This document shows positions 11,133-23,563 of a DNA stretch of 64,000 nucleotides, one piece after another. The notes beneath the pieces are model-generated. The model was given only the letters and a program-made list of their open reading frames with translations. It did not search any database and was not told the DNA's origin. The stretch is from Dendrocalamus latiflorus. Its lineage: Eukaryota; Streptophyta; Magnoliopsida; Poales; Poaceae. The stretch's first letter is position 1. Each line of letters begins with the position of its first letter. A program made the translations under genes and the position numbers. Location: contig CM029644.1 in assembly GCA_017311315.1 (NCBI GenBank), positions 31,763,606 through 31,827,605 on the forward strand. The letters are read 5' to 3'.

Positions 11133-11569
11133 AAGCTCAATGATAAACATGTTGCTACTGGATTCTTCGGAATGGGATTGGTTCTGGAAGCATTTTCATC
11201 CCATCTAGTTACCCTCTTACAGAAATGCTAGTCTTGAGTTTGTTTTTGAGTGATGCCCTGGTCTTGAATATGTCTGTTATCGTCAAATAGTTTTGAACTG
11301 CCGAGCGGTTTGTAATGGCGAAACATCCGTTATGTCAAGCACATCGGTCTTTTCGGTCTTTTTTCTTTGGAAGTTCATGTAACACCTTAAATTTTGCTCG
11401 AAGCTTCATTCCGCATCTTAAACTATGAAATCAGATATTTGACCATTTGAACTTTACAATTTGGTTTAAATAACAACCTGATCTAGTTTCGTAGGGTGGT
11501 ATTTATTGTCTATGTGGTGTGATGAGTACAGCACGTACAGCACCGTCTCCGCCTCATCGGGGTCAGCTG
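11133..11569. other. eEF1B beta 3' untranslated region and spacer
   Basis: T-rich sequence follows the TAA for about 250 bp, as expected for a 3' UTR. No other feature was found. Confidence 0.5.
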
Positions 11570-11960
11570 CTAAACTCTCATGACCTCGTACTTCTCTCTA
11601 CTTCTTCTAGCCTTGCCAAGAAACCGTTTACTCTCTTCCATCACGCCCTTGGCGATGTAATGCACGTCTTTGATGTGATTTGTGATCAGCCTCGGCAGGA
11701 ACCGGACCAGGTACGCGCAATACTTCGACAGCCTGGTGGCGCATTGCGACCAGGGGCCCTCCCACCTGACCACGGCGGTTCAGGAACGGAGGACCCGGCG
11801 CGAGAGAAGGAGCACCGTGAAGTCGCTGCGCGTGTACCTGGTCCGCTTGCTGCCGAGGTTGATCACGAATCACATCAAAGATGCGCAATATTACATGGAA
11901 GAGATGAAGAAGTACGAGAAGTGGAAAGAAGTACGAGGTCCTGAAGTGTTTAGCAGGCGC
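11570..11960. pseudogene. Head-to-head duplicated coding fragment (hairpin)
   Basis: The minus strand at 11570-11773 reads YLVRFLPRLITNHIKDVHYI, and then a basic stretch. The plus strand at 11833-11925 reads YLVRLLPRLITNHIKDAQYY followed by MEEMKKYEKWKE. So 11669-11716 and 11833-11880 are inverted copies of the same coding segment about 120 bp apart. I do not recognise the parent family. Neither copy has a plausible start, splice context or full domain. Transcription through the locus would give a stem-loop. Confidence 0.6.
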
Positions 11961-12479
11961 ACCTGATGATCAGGCATCAGAGACGGAGGGACATGGATTA
12001 AAGTTGCCTGCCAATCTTGTCAATTCCTGGCTATTGGATTAGCTTTGAGATACGTGCATCTCTGATCCGATCTTGATCCAAAATAATATGTGCAATCTCA
12101 AGTGTTCAAATCAACTTCGGCATTTTTCTGGAGAAGCCAAAAACTGATTTAAACATCTCGCCTTCTAAAAGTGGCTCCTTCAAGCCACTTCCAAAAGTCG
12201 TCGGCTAGTCTCCGTCGCCTCTTCTACATGCGCGTCTTCCAAAATCTATTTTACAAATTTTATTCTAATAGCCACTTTTTCCAGCCATGATTATTCTATT
12301 TAGCAAAAAAAAAATCAGCTCCAGCGTATTAAAACACCGTTGGAGTGGCATGGCTATCCTCTCTAGACCCAGGTAAGAATTACGCTATCACAACCCAGGT
12401 AGCCATGGTGAGGCATGCCTTGCCCATTTTCCATCGCTTGCCGGCCGCGATCGCATACTACCTATATTAAACCCAGGGG
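11961..12479. other. Intergenic spacer
   Basis: No supported gene. Contains MITE-like words (aaaactgatttaaac, 'aaaagtggctccttcaag') without clear ends. Confidence 0.35.
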
Positions 12480-12800
12480 ATTCGCCCCCGGCCAGGCCAT
12501 CCACGCCATCTTCTTTGCACAGAGGCCCTCTGACTTTTCCAAATTTGTGTCTGGATCCTCGATTGGTTTGCAGAAAGGCCCCTTCCACGTCGGCTTTTCG
12601 CAAAAAAACCCTTCATTTTCCAAGATTATGTATGGGTCCTCGGTTTTTTCATAGAAGCCCTCCTTTTAAGGGATAAAGTCTCGTAGTTTTCCTGAAATTG
12701 TGTACGGGTCCTTGATTTTTTGCGAAACAAACATTTGCTTTTTTAGAATTACGTATAGATTCTTTATTTTTTCAGAAAAGATTCTTATAAATTATTGACT
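12480..12800. repeat. Degenerate tandem repeat, about 65-70-bp unit
   Basis: Four decayed units follow each other. Each contains a variant of 'aattgtgtAYGGGTCCTYGATTTTTT' then 'gcagaaaRRcc' words, for example ttgtgtctggatcctcgatt, then ttatgtatgggtcctcggtt, ttgtgtacgggtccttgatt and ttacgtatagattctttatt. Spacing is 65-75 bp. It is noncoding and decays from left to right. Confidence 0.55.
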
Positions 12801-13212
12801 CTTTTACTTTGGTCTACGCGATAGCTAACGCGGCATTACGCTGCGGATACCATTCAAATTCCGCCAGTTGGTTGGGTGATGCATGGCCCAGCTACGTCGT
12901 TCGTCCCCAGGCCCAAACGCGCCTAACGCGGCCCAATAAGTTTCTTCACCCTCCTCGGTACCAAACCTCCCCAACCCCTTCGCCATTACGTGCCGGCGCT
13001 GCCTGCGGGCACCTTCCCCCGATGCCGTCCATCACTAATGGGCCAAGTGGGCTTCGCACCTTGTTGACCCCTAATGTAGGGTTCCACCGAGGGGCTATAT
13101 TAAGAGAGACGTGGGGCTGAGGGGTATATTTTGTACACATACACCAAAAATCTAGCTGTCACCTCTCATAATCCTTGTCATGTGCGCTGGTACTAGCATT
13201 CCATATCCTTAG
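12801..13212. other. Intergenic, GC-richer block
   Basis: No exon recognised. Open frames here lack any family resemblance. The right edge meets the 5' breakpoint of the DPE2 fragment. Confidence 0.35.
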
Positions 13213-15045
13213 AAGATTGTACTACGACTATTATTTTGCTTGTCAAGAAAATCTCTGGCGTCAAAATGCGCTGAAGACTCTGCCTGTCCTGTTGAACTCA
13301 TCAGATATGTTGGCCTACAGGGAAGATCTTGGTCTTATCCCTGCTTGTGTTCACCCAGTATGACACCTTCCTGTACATGCTAATGAATAACTATTGATTT
13401 CTGCTGACTGTGTTCTTAAATAACAGCAATATTTTTATCCAGGTTATGCAAGAACTCGGGTTGATTGGATTGGATTGCGTATCCAGAGAATGCCTAGTGA
13501 ACCTAACTTGTAATTTAGTATTCCATCTCAGTATAGCTATATGACGGGGTGTTTCACCCTTTTTACAGTACTGTGCTCACAGATACAAAAAAAAACTTGA
13601 CCTGCGGGGGCAAGAAACCCCCGGGCATCTCGCAAAGAAGAATGATCTTCTCACGCAGATCGAGAAAATCCCCGAACCCCTGCTCACACCCTGACACAGG
13701 GGCACCGTTGCCCGTGTGAGAAAGACTACGACCCGGGCCGGGCCTTTAACCTGTGCTTTGGCTTGTGGGGCAGGCGAGGGGATTTTTTCCCCTCAGCCTG
13801 AAATTCGCTCCCACTGGGAGTCGAACCGAGGAACTGAGGGGTGCTACTCAAGCGCTCTACCGTTAGGATAGAGGCCCTTTCGCACTGTGCTCACAGATAC
13901 ACTTGGAAATATAATGAAATGTATATGCTAAACTGAGAATAGTTTACAGAGGCTACATCAAATGATCAATTGTGTTGGGATAATTTTTCAGGTTTGTGCT
14001 CCCTCATGTCATGATTGCTCCACATCACGTGCTTGGTGGGAAGAAGATGAAGGGAGAAGGAGTCGTTTTTACAAGACTGTAATTGGTAGCGACGACGAGC
14101 CTCCATCTCGCTGCATCCCGGAAGTAGTGCACTTCATTGTCCAGCAGCATTTTGATGCTCCATCAATGTGGGCAATCTTTCCACTACAGGTACAAAACTT
14201 GAACTTGTATCATAAATCAACGGTTTTTCAACAGAAGTAAGCAGATGAATATACTTATGGTTTCTTCTATCAGGACCTGCTCGCACTGAAAGACAATCAC
14301 ACCACAAGACCAGCACAAGAGGAAACAATCAATGACCCCACTAATCCAAAGCATTATTGGAGATTCCGTAAGTCGATTCTTCATTATCCCCCTCCCCCCT
14401 CAAAAAATGGCATTGCAGAAAAAAAAGGCTATTCTTGGCAGAATGCTTTTTTTTACACCAAATTCCGTACAATTTATTGACGTACCTCTTCTGTTATTCT
14501 CTAGTTTTAGTGGCAATGTTAGATAAATTGCATGGGCCAATTGCATGATGTAACTGCTGAAACATTTTTACTGTTCAGCATATGTGTTCAAGCTACTACT
14601 TAACCATTTGATGTGGAGCTATAGGTGGCATAGCAGACCAATTTAATATTTGAGGACATAGCATTATAAAAATGCTGTCTCGTCAACTTCAGATGAATAA
14701 ATAATACCTCGGAGAGCAAACTTGTAGGACATCATCATTTTCATACGGTTCATTGGCATAGTTTTCTAAGCTAAATCGACCTCTCGAGTCCCACATGTGA
14801 TTTGCATTCCCGTTATAAATTTAGCCCTCCGAAAAGGAGTTTCTTTTTCCTTGGATCTAACTTCTCCCCAATATTTTTCAGGTGTACATGTGCCATTGGA
14901 GTCTCTATTGGACGACAAAGACATCCAAGCAACCATAAAGGACCTTGTCATAAGTAGTAGGAGGTCATTTCCTGGCAATAAGGTGGAGGGTGCTGAAGAA
15001 AGTGGAGAGAAGCTATCTAAGGTCCACTTGAATGGTAAACCTTAG
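13213..15045 (+). pseudogene. DPE2: DPE2 (4-alpha-glucanotransferase) 3' fragment, five exons, disabled
   Basis: DPE2 is the cytosolic disproportionating enzyme that uses maltose from starch breakdown. Exons are at about 13213-13357 (RLYYDYYFACQENLWRQNAL, then LPVLLNSSDMLA), 13443-13545, 13992-14189 (CHDCSTSRAWWEEDEGRRSR, then FIVQQHFDAPSMWAIFPLQ), 14274-14367 (DPTNPKHYWRF) and 14882-15045 (VHVPLESLLDDKDIQATIKD to the natural end LNGKP). The second exon is broken: a 5-bp GATTG duplication after GLIG shifts the frame, a TAA replaces a sense codon a little later, and the donor site is lost. Everything upstream, including most of the catalytic barrel, is absent. Introns are kept, so the copy arose through DNA. 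A SINE sits in the third intron position. The later exons are open and may be transcribed. Confidence 0.9.
13587..13883 (-). mobile_element. tRNA-derived SINE with 17-bp target duplication
   Basis: The element is inserted in a DPE2 pseudogene intron. ACTGTGCTCACAGATAC flanks it at 13570-13586 and 13884-13900. Read on the minus strand it starts GGGCCTCTATCCTAACGG with an A-box-like TAACGGTAGAGCGC. A perfect B box, GGTTCGACTCC, follows about 40 bp later. It then has a GC-rich body and ends in a T run (AAGTTTTTTTTT). A pol III head, T-rich tail and long exact duplication are the hallmarks of plant SINEs such as Au and p-SINE. It has no coding capacity. Confidence 0.9.
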
Positions 15046-16961
15046 GAAAAGATCACCAGAACGGTCGTCGAACGGGATCACGATTGCAAGTAAATAGAAT
15101 AAGGCGATGCATTGCCATGTCAGTTCAGCCGGTGTTGTTCCAGCTAGAAATTTTTTACGCCCGCTATTCCTTTTAACACTATGGAAATAGTAAGTATCAT
15201 TTATCAAGCCAGCATGTGAAAAATGAATTATCCCACGTCGGTTTCTGTTGATAAAAATCTTCTACCATGAATCACTTTCACTTGTTTGTTGCTGCATTTT
15301 TGTACTTGTGTCTGATTTAAGGCTTTGAAATGGAGTTCCTGTGCTGTTTGTGTGTTCTTGTCATGAGATTGGAGTTGGTCAGGGCACGGGCGTACGAGCC
15401 GAACACTAGGTATATCCATAGCATCGGTGCATGACATGCATGTATATGCTTTGTTCTTTAATTTAATTTATCTCTTTGTGAGAACTGACTTTATAATCTT
15501 GCTGAACTGCCCTCTGGGTCTGGGCTCTCTTAGGAAATGCGATTCATTTCTTTTGTTGTAGGGCAAAGGAAAAACTTATGGATGCTTCTCTCTGGTTGCT
15601 TTAATATTTTTTTTTAAAAAAAAACGTCTAACTTTTGAAGTTTCGGTTGTACCAAATGCCAATTCACATAAACATTAGTAGCTGCTGCTTAATTACGTGA
15701 CGTGGTCCTAGATGTGAAGGTCTCTTATTTAATTTCCAACTGGTTAGGCATTGTCATCGGAAAGGACAGGTTGGGCACAACACTTCGTCTGAAGAGATGC
15801 AGCCCTGCTAGCTTTACTGCTCCCCTTCGTACTAGCAATGAACAGGATGGTGAAAACTTCAGAAATGGACATGATGCCCTGCCCTCCGGCTCAGCAAACA
15901 CTTCCTCTGAAGAGATGTGACCTGTCCCAGCTTTAGGTCAAATTTGGAACACAAGAATTTCACATAAAACAATTTATTTCCTACACGATTTAGAAAAAAA
16001 ATCTAAGGTTCCAAATGGAGCTTAATGCATCCCTTGTAGCTTGTACTAGCAATGAAAATTGACAAGGGGTGAGGAAGCTTAGCAATGGACGTGACCTAAG
16101 AAGGTTACCTGACAATCGTTTAATTTGCAGGCTCTGTGAAGTCTCATGGTACAATAGTCATATCGGTTGTTCTGTAACATATGCTCTGATGACGCTCACA
16201 TGCGTGTACCATATGGTCTCTTTCTGAAAAGCTCCGAAAGAACCTGAACAGCAACCTCTACAGGTAACCGGCGGCTAATCGATGAGAAAAAAAAACTGAG
16301 CAGATATAACTGCAATTTTTGCAACAGACCTTCTTCTTGTGGACAAGCAGCACCACCTTTAGGTCGCTTTACAGACCAAACCCATTATGCAATCAGACTT
16401 ACAACATTGTTTTCTCTTCTTTTAACCTGTCGCAGCAGTAATTTGATAGTTACTGCGGTAACTGAAAATCTTGGAGCACAAAGATTTTCACTCAACCAAA
16501 CAGTTGACGGCTAGACCACTAGAGTCAAGAGTACAGAGACACGGCTTATTTTTGGAACCCCACACAATCAACGAGCAGAATGGGATGCTCACTTCGCCAT
16601 CAGGAAGCAAGCAATTAACCGTTGAATTTGGAGGAAAGTGAGTTCTCCTTGCCTGCCACCTCTCTCCTGGCGCCAAATGTGTCCCAAGTGTCAATTGGTT
16701 GGTGTTGGCAATGGCATCCCACTACTTCTCAAAGGCTAGCTAGCTAATTAACCACCTTCCTTTTGCATTTAGTGCGTTATTTTCCAAAATAAATAGGGCA
16801 ATTCGCAGAGTTGGGATTAAACATCCAACTAAACCCAATTCCAGGCGTCAAAACACATCAACCAAAATTTTTTTTTGTTAAATGGCTGTACAAAGAAACT
16901 CAGATAAGGCATACACTTGTGTTGGCAAGTTGGTCTTGGCTTTGCCGTCGTCTTGTTTTGT
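15046..16961. other. Intergenic; possible small exon remnant near 15700-15920
   Basis: The DPE2-like 3' flank runs into about 1.9 kb of mostly noncoding DNA. At 15720-15918 an open stretch reads VIGKDRLGTTLRLKRC...LRTSNEQDGENFRNGHDAL and stops. The words 'tactagcaatgaa' and 'aatggacRtgaYgccc' recur at about 16027-16095, so the piece seems partly duplicated. I do not recognise the family. No other feature was found. Confidence 0.35.
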
Positions 16962-17390
16962 TCATGGATACCCTGAGGCGAGGCAGTCCTCCCAGAACTT
17001 GCGGTCCTCCTCCTGCCGCTCCGCCACCCGCTTCGGATCCTCCTCCTGCTGCTGCGCACGAGCCGCTGGCGGGAACACGCCGCCGGCCGCCGCCGGTCGT
17101 GTCCACCAAACGCTCCCCTTGTTGATCTCCTCCTCCCCGTCGTCTTCATGGAGTTGCTGGTAGAACTCGTCTCCTTCGACGCAGCTGCTGCAACCGTCGT
17201 CGTCTTCGTGGCCGGCGAGGTCGGTCGCCGTCGGCCGGTGGTACGGGCACGACTCCGCGACGCTCTCGCTCTCGCTGTCGCTGTCGTCGTCTGCGGCGGG
17301 GACAACGACGCCGGCGTGGGATCTTGGGAGCGCGAACTGCGGCTGAGAGATAGGCGGTGGAGGGGCGCGCGGCTGGTGTACGGTGGCCAT
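16962..17390 (-). CDS. Acidic hypothetical protein, 142 aa, single exon
   Basis: The frame starts at the ATG at 17390 and runs 143 codons to a stop at 16962. The protein starts MATVHQPRAPPPPISQPQFA. It has a Ser/Asp/Glu-rich middle (ADDDSDSESESVAESCPYH), a Cys-containing acidic patch (EDDDGCSSCVEGDEF) and ends RQEEDRKFWEDCLASGYP. The conserved-looking tail, a clean TATAAATA box on the minus strand at 17452-17459 and the GC-rich codon use support a real gene. It is probably an intrinsically disordered cytosolic or nuclear protein. I do not know its function. A longer upstream extension of the frame crosses the TATA box and was not used. Confidence 0.65.
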   Translation of the reverse strand: MATVHQPRAPPPPISQPQFALPRSHAGVVVPAADDDSDSESESVAESCPYHRPTATDLAGHEDDDGCSSCVEGDEFYQQLHEDDGEEEINKGSVWWTRPAAAGGVFPPAARAQQQEEDPKRVAERQEEDRKFWEDCLASGYP

Positions 17391-17451
17391 CGGAGGCGGG
17401 AGGAGGAGAGGTGTGTGAGTGACTGGAGGCGAGATGGATGAAAACCGTAGG

Positions 17452-17459
17452 TATTTATA
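17452..17459 (-). promoter_or_regulatory. TATA box of the acidic-protein gene
   Basis: TATAAATA on the minus strand, 62-69 bp upstream of the chosen ATG, in the sequence gccgcTATAAATAcctacgg. This spacing leaves room for a short CA-rich leader. Confidence 0.6.
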
Positions 17460-17499
17460 GCGGCCTACCACTATCTCCCTGCCACTCCACTGCTGACAG

Positions 17500-18957
17500 A
17501 GAAAGATCAATTAACCGATCTACGTTTCATCAAGGGCGAATTTGTAGTAGGTTACGTGGTTCAGTCAAACCACTACATTATTATGAGAATGAATTAGTAG
17601 AGGTATTTCATCATATTTGGGTGACTAATATCTCAAAATTCCTGGCTCTACCACTGCTATTATATACTCCATCCATTGTGAAATATACGATATATTTTGA
17701 TTTTGCATAAAGATTAAGGAAGGATGAGATTGAGAAAGGTACAAGAGAAAATAATTTAAGTATCCCTCGTGATTGCCTAGGAAAAATGAGGAAGGGTATT
17801 TTGTGTGGATGATAATGAATATATACATAGGACAGAGAAAAAATAAATAAAGGAATAAAGAAAAATCCTTATTAAATCTGCACGCAAACTTTATATGTAT
17901 CAACAAAAAAATTTAAATTGTATGTCTTATATTTTTCAACGGAGAGAGTCAAAAGGAATCATGATCATAGTCAGAGTTATGTGAAGAAGAAAATGTTATC
18001 TTCCGGCTTTACTAACCACCCAACTCGACTTAGGGCATATACAGTGATACAGACAGCTACTATCTATAATACTAAAGATAACACTAAAGATATCTTTTTA
18101 TGTCATTTGTAGATAATACTAAAGATACATTTTTATAATGTGTTGTCTGTAAGTTGTATATAATGGTTTATTTGTAAAATATAGATAACATTGATACGAT
18201 GGTATAAAAACCGTCTATAGCAGGTTATTTATAGACAATATTGATATAATGACACGAAAGCCATCTATAGCAGCATATTTTCTTGCGTTTTAACTGTCTA
18301 TAGAATTACAGTTGACCTCCTTTTCTCTTCTCTTTCTCTTTCATCCATCTCAGTAGCCCATAATAGCCATTCATTCGATCCCAAAGCATGTCGCCTCATA
18401 GCAACTCTCGACGTATGTTCATCTCGCGCAGTTGGCTAGGAGTGTGCATTGCACCTGCTGCGTGGTCACACCTTGCAGGCAGTGATCGGTCAATGGAGAA
18501 CGGGAGAAATCAGTGCCATCGGCCGCCCTCGCCTGTCATCTTGCCATGATGCCGCCTGATCCCTATTGCCTTACGCCTTCACGGGTTGAGGGAAGCTTAA
18601 ACCCCACCCCATTAGCATTTACTTTACTTTAAATTTCTCTCAATTCTTCTAATTTGTTTTGAGAATAGGGGCTAAATTTGTGAGTTAGGTTTTCAATGTG
18701 ACATTTTTGGTTGATTTTAGTTGAATTGTGATCATGATCTATGTGCTTATATTGGACCAAGTTTTGGATTTAACTACAATGTCAAATAATTAAGTCATTG
18801 GATGTATTTTTCTGCTATATTGTTCTTGAACTGTTGAACATGCCAATATCTAATTGAGTTTTAAATTAATTAGGTGATGATTTTATGAGTGATAGCCTTG
18901 TTTGCTATGTGTAGAAACAAGAATGAAACAAAGTTACTAATGATAGTGTGGTTCATC
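17500..18957. other. Intergenic, with a MITE-like block at about 18030-18320
   Basis: Mostly AT-rich. The block at 18030-18320 has repeated 'actatctataatactaaagata' type words and 'gtctatagcag' motifs facing each other, like a decayed MITE. No gene recognised. The text at 18350-18600 is GC-richer without coding signal. Confidence 0.35.
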
Positions 18958-19666
18958 CACTACGACAGAAAGGGTCATCACAAACGATTATCAACCTGTC
19001 TGAATTTATGTGTCTATGATAATATATAGTTATTACAAACGACTCTCAAATTGCCTGTGATAATTACAATACAAACGGTTTTTCAAAAAAACCATCTGTA
19101 ATATATCAGGTATCACAGATGATTCGTAAATATAGCCAAACGATTAATGCCAAAAACTGTTTGTGATATGTCATATATCACAGACAGTTCTTAAACATAG
19201 CCATCTGTGATATCTTACATATCACAGACGGCTAAAACCAAAAACCGTCTGTGATATTCATATAGCACAGACGGTTTATTGCTACAAATCATCTATGATA
19301 GCAATTTGAATATCTATATTATTTTCTATTTTTGGCTAGTCTCTAGAAATGCTAGCCATACCCTCTAAAAACAAGCAAACATATTACACATATAGCATAC
19401 GACAATCATTACACAGATCTCACAAATGAATTAAACAACTAAATGAAGTACATTTCAATGAATTGTTTGATTAAACACAATTGAGTGATTATAATTGTAT
19501 CAATTATTTTAACATCTAATCTTCATCGTTGGGGTAGAACTTTCTAGTCTTGTTTATGACCTTCGTTTTCAAGAATTGGGAGAGCTTTCCTCGAATTTTG
19601 GCGAGTTCGTCAAGATCGAATATACTTATGTCGAATTCCATGCGCTATCGCTAGAAGTGTTAAAGT

Positions 19667-19668
<2 letters not shown>

Positions 19669-19725
<57 letters not shown>
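19669..19725. repeat. (AT)n microsatellite
   Basis: About 28 uninterrupted AT units. It marks the left edge of a TA-flanked insertion. Confidence 0.95.
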
Positions 19726-20247
<522 letters not shown>

Positions 20248-20249
20248 CT

Positions 20250-20393
20250 GAAATGGGGCACCATGGTGTCTAGACATTAGCATTCATTAGTTCAAAAAAG
20301 CATTGATTTGAAAAGGAAATCAATCATGGATGGAAAGTTTTAATCATGGATAGAAAGTCTCAATCATTGAGCCTATGCACCATGGTGCCCTTG
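20250..20393. mobile_element. Short TIR element beside the TA repeat
   Basis: Begins GGGGCACCATGGTG and ends GCACCATGGTGCCC, giving about 14-bp inverted ends. It is about 140 bp long and is bounded by the TA repeat on the left and a short TA tract on the right. It is noncoding and similar in habit to the neighbour at 19726-20105. Confidence 0.45.
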
Positions 20394-20560
20394 TTATTTA
20401 TACTATATATATAATCAAGAAATAATTATTGGTAAGTTGACAAACCTCTGGATCATTCGTCTTAGTGGCTATGATGTCCTCCATATGGCGGCAAATGTAG
20501 AATCCACATACGTTGCCCTGTAGCTGATAGTGGCACTACAAAAATAGAATTACGTACATA

Positions 20561-23377
20561 TGTATTATTAGTTCTAGTGGAAAATGTCATTAATCATGTG
20601 CACCTAGACCTTCGTGGAACTGGTCCCTAGCTGGGTACTGTGCACCAATATCCCTAGCAGGCATGGATAAGCCAACTCATGCCCAGCGTCAACAAGAATG
20701 GAGCCCACAACCCTGATTCTGAGAATGCACAACGTGGCCTCATATATAACGATACATGATGAGTTAAGACGTCCACCAAATCTATCTATGTAGCATTTTA
20801 GAGACGTTTAATATAGCTTATTTTGTAGTAATGATCGCTTCATAAACTTGAATGTAAATACTAAGAGGTAATGTATTTACTTTCATTCAACCATTCTACT
20901 ATTTCTTACTTGAAAGTTTTAAGTAAGTTTGTTCCTTTTTAAAGGCCATTGAGGTCGGATGTATATTTTGCTAATGTCGATCAACTTTGTCTATGGTTTC
21001 ACCATTGTTTTATTCACTTTGCTGCAACTAACAAATGTTATTAGCGGATTTGTTCATTTGGTAACCATTTCGGATGCCACTTCTTTACCATTATACATTA
21101 TCTTCAGTTATATTGAAATATTAATGCTAAAAGTTGCCAGATATTATTATTTAGTACAATATAGCTTGAAAATTATATCATACCTTGGCCATTTTTTTTC
21201 TAATTCTGCCCGGCTCGTTCACGTGAAAAATACTCATGTACGATCACATGTGGTTTGGATAAAAAAAACTATGTAAATAATTATGCGAATATTTGATTTT
21301 TAATTAAGATAGTACTCCATGCAGTGGAAGCAGATCAACACGGGAGATAAAGTAATGAGGTATATTAATTATCATCTCTCTCGCCAAGGTGGGTTTAGAA
21401 TTTCCAGATGGAACACACGGCCCTTGGTGTCCCCAATGTGTGCCAGCTTTAGCCCTTCTAGAAGGGTTGACTTGGGTCTCCCTTCTAGAAGCCAAATGAC
21501 GTCCACCCTTTTGCCCCCATCTGTCTGCTCACTCTTTTGATTTTTTTTCCAGAAACTGATCAGAATTTAGAAATAAAGGATCAAACAACTTATGTAATAT
21601 AATTATATTTGATAAGAGAAATTAAATACCATTAATGATAATAAAATTACTTAAAATATAAAAAACTATAGTACAAATTTATCTAACTATAAAAGAATCT
21701 AGCTCCTGCCAGCACCCCTTCCTTCCGCCCCCAATTCTTTCCCTCTCGTCCTAGAAAACAACAATCACATCACACAGCAACTATAACAACAAAAAAATTG
21801 ACTTCATTTGCGGTGGACGTGCACTCAACGTCCTATGCAGTACTCCACTGTGACACATGCTCTACTTTTGTGCATTTAGCTTATTCAAAAATCAAAATAA
21901 TTTTCTAAACGGTTTCTCCAGATCCAAACCGTATGTACTATCCACGTCGGTCTAAACGGTTTCTCGAGATCCAAACCGTGTATACTATCCACGTCGACAT
22001 CTCTGCTATCCGCTGTTATCTCAAAAAAACATAGATAAAAATTATAAGCCACAATTAAAAGTTATCAGATACAGCCTAAAAAGCAAGACCATACTAGTCA
22101 ATCACCCCGTAGATTAGCCGAGTGAAAAAGAACGGTGCACATGTGTACATGAGCAAAGTTACAATCCTTTGTGCCTAGACGACCTGACAATGGATAATGG
22201 TTTCTCCTTTCCAAAAAGTCTTGACGTGGATGTTAAAAAGATGGACGTCCTAGTTCCAGATCTTTTCAATTTCGATCGCACTGCACAGATTCAACCAGAT
22301 CTCACCTTTGCAATGTCAAACACGGCCGTCCGTTTGTTGGAGCTCACGCGGTGACAGTTCATATCACAATGACGACATTGCAGTCATACTTCTGCATGCT
22401 TAGATGAAAAGAGATTGGGGATTCGTTATTAATTGAGCCAAAACATGTTCTAGAATTTAGCTTGCCAGCCATGCTCGATCTGCGGTTTACTTGTAAGTTA
22501 GCTAGTGTGACTAATCGACAGTGAGCCCAACCAAGCACATACACCTCAGCTAGGTCAAAACACACCCTAAAACCCTAAAATGTTTAACGAATAAATTAAG
22601 AAGATTTTTTGTCCTTAGAAAAGAGAGAGAGAAAGGGACAGGGAATTGAAAGGCTTTAAACACCAACAGAAAAGAAAAGGAAATGACTACTGAACTAGGG
22701 GGAGCTTGCCTCATAGGCATGGTGATAGATTAGGTTAGAGAGAAAGCCATGGACAGGATATGAAAATGATACACTCGATACTAGTCCTTTTATGATCTTC
22801 TTTGCTCCGCAAAGATCGGCAAAGCTATTATATGCTATTTGCTTTAGTGATGTACAAGAGGGAGCCAATTTTTGCATCAACAAAATATTTTTATTTGCTT
22901 TAATATTAGTGCTACTCTTGTTAGAAATTTTAATAGAAGTATTACTCAAAAAATATCCGTACTATACAAAAAGGGAGAATCATTCATACACGAGGTCCTC
23001 GTGAGTTTGCAAATCCAAATCATGCTTTGTGGGACTCATCTTTTTCTTTCATCCATCAACTTTTCTATGATGATCTTCAAGTCCACATCATACCTGCTGG
23101 TTGATGCTATCAATTAAGTATTAAAGGAAGAGCTCTGAGAGGACCATAACAATTGTTATCAAATTTCTAAATCACAATGTAACCAATTAGTGAAGTCTAA
23201 GGCAATGTCGAATTCAAAGCCTCCTATCCAAACACAGTCTTAAGGAGAAGATGACACTTTTCAATATCTGGCATGTAAGGATGCACAGTATTCTATGATC
23301 ATGTTTGGCACACTAGAGTCCAAATCTTTTGAACATGGATATATAGCCATTCCCATGGCGATATGAGTTGATCTTGA
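20561..23377. other. Intergenic region, CACTA debris and low-complexity DNA
   Basis: 20561-20830 may still be CACTA interior on the minus strand. Beyond that I find no gene. Positions 21904-21997 hold a 46-47-bp tandem duplication (taaacggtttctccagatcc and a nearly identical next copy). 22570-22700 is purine-rich. Short open frames between 22169 and 23117 have no recognisable content. Confidence 0.35.
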
Positions 23378-23563
23378 GGCCTCGTTTGGAACCTGGAAAT
23401 TTTGTAGCAATCCTGCGGAAACCACGTACGTTGTTACTTGTAAAATTTCTGTGTTCTAAACTTGCCCAGAGGATCCATCCGAAAAATAAATTCCTAAAAC
23501 CTACATGACTTAAACTATTTAATGTGAAATTCATGAAAACAATTCCACGTTTCAAACGGGTCC
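23378..23563. repeat. MITE, 186 bp, GGCCTCGTTTGG ends
   Basis: Starts GGCCTCGTTTGGAACC and ends GTTTCAAACGGGTCC, about 15-bp imperfect inverted ends. TGA flanks both sides (23375-23377 and 23564-23566), a 3-bp duplication as in PIF/Harbinger-type MITEs. Noncoding. Confidence 0.6.

Noticed and set aside
22169..22354. Open frame MCLDDLTMDNGFSFPKS as a gene
   Set aside because: Short, no splice context, no promoter and no recognisable relatives.
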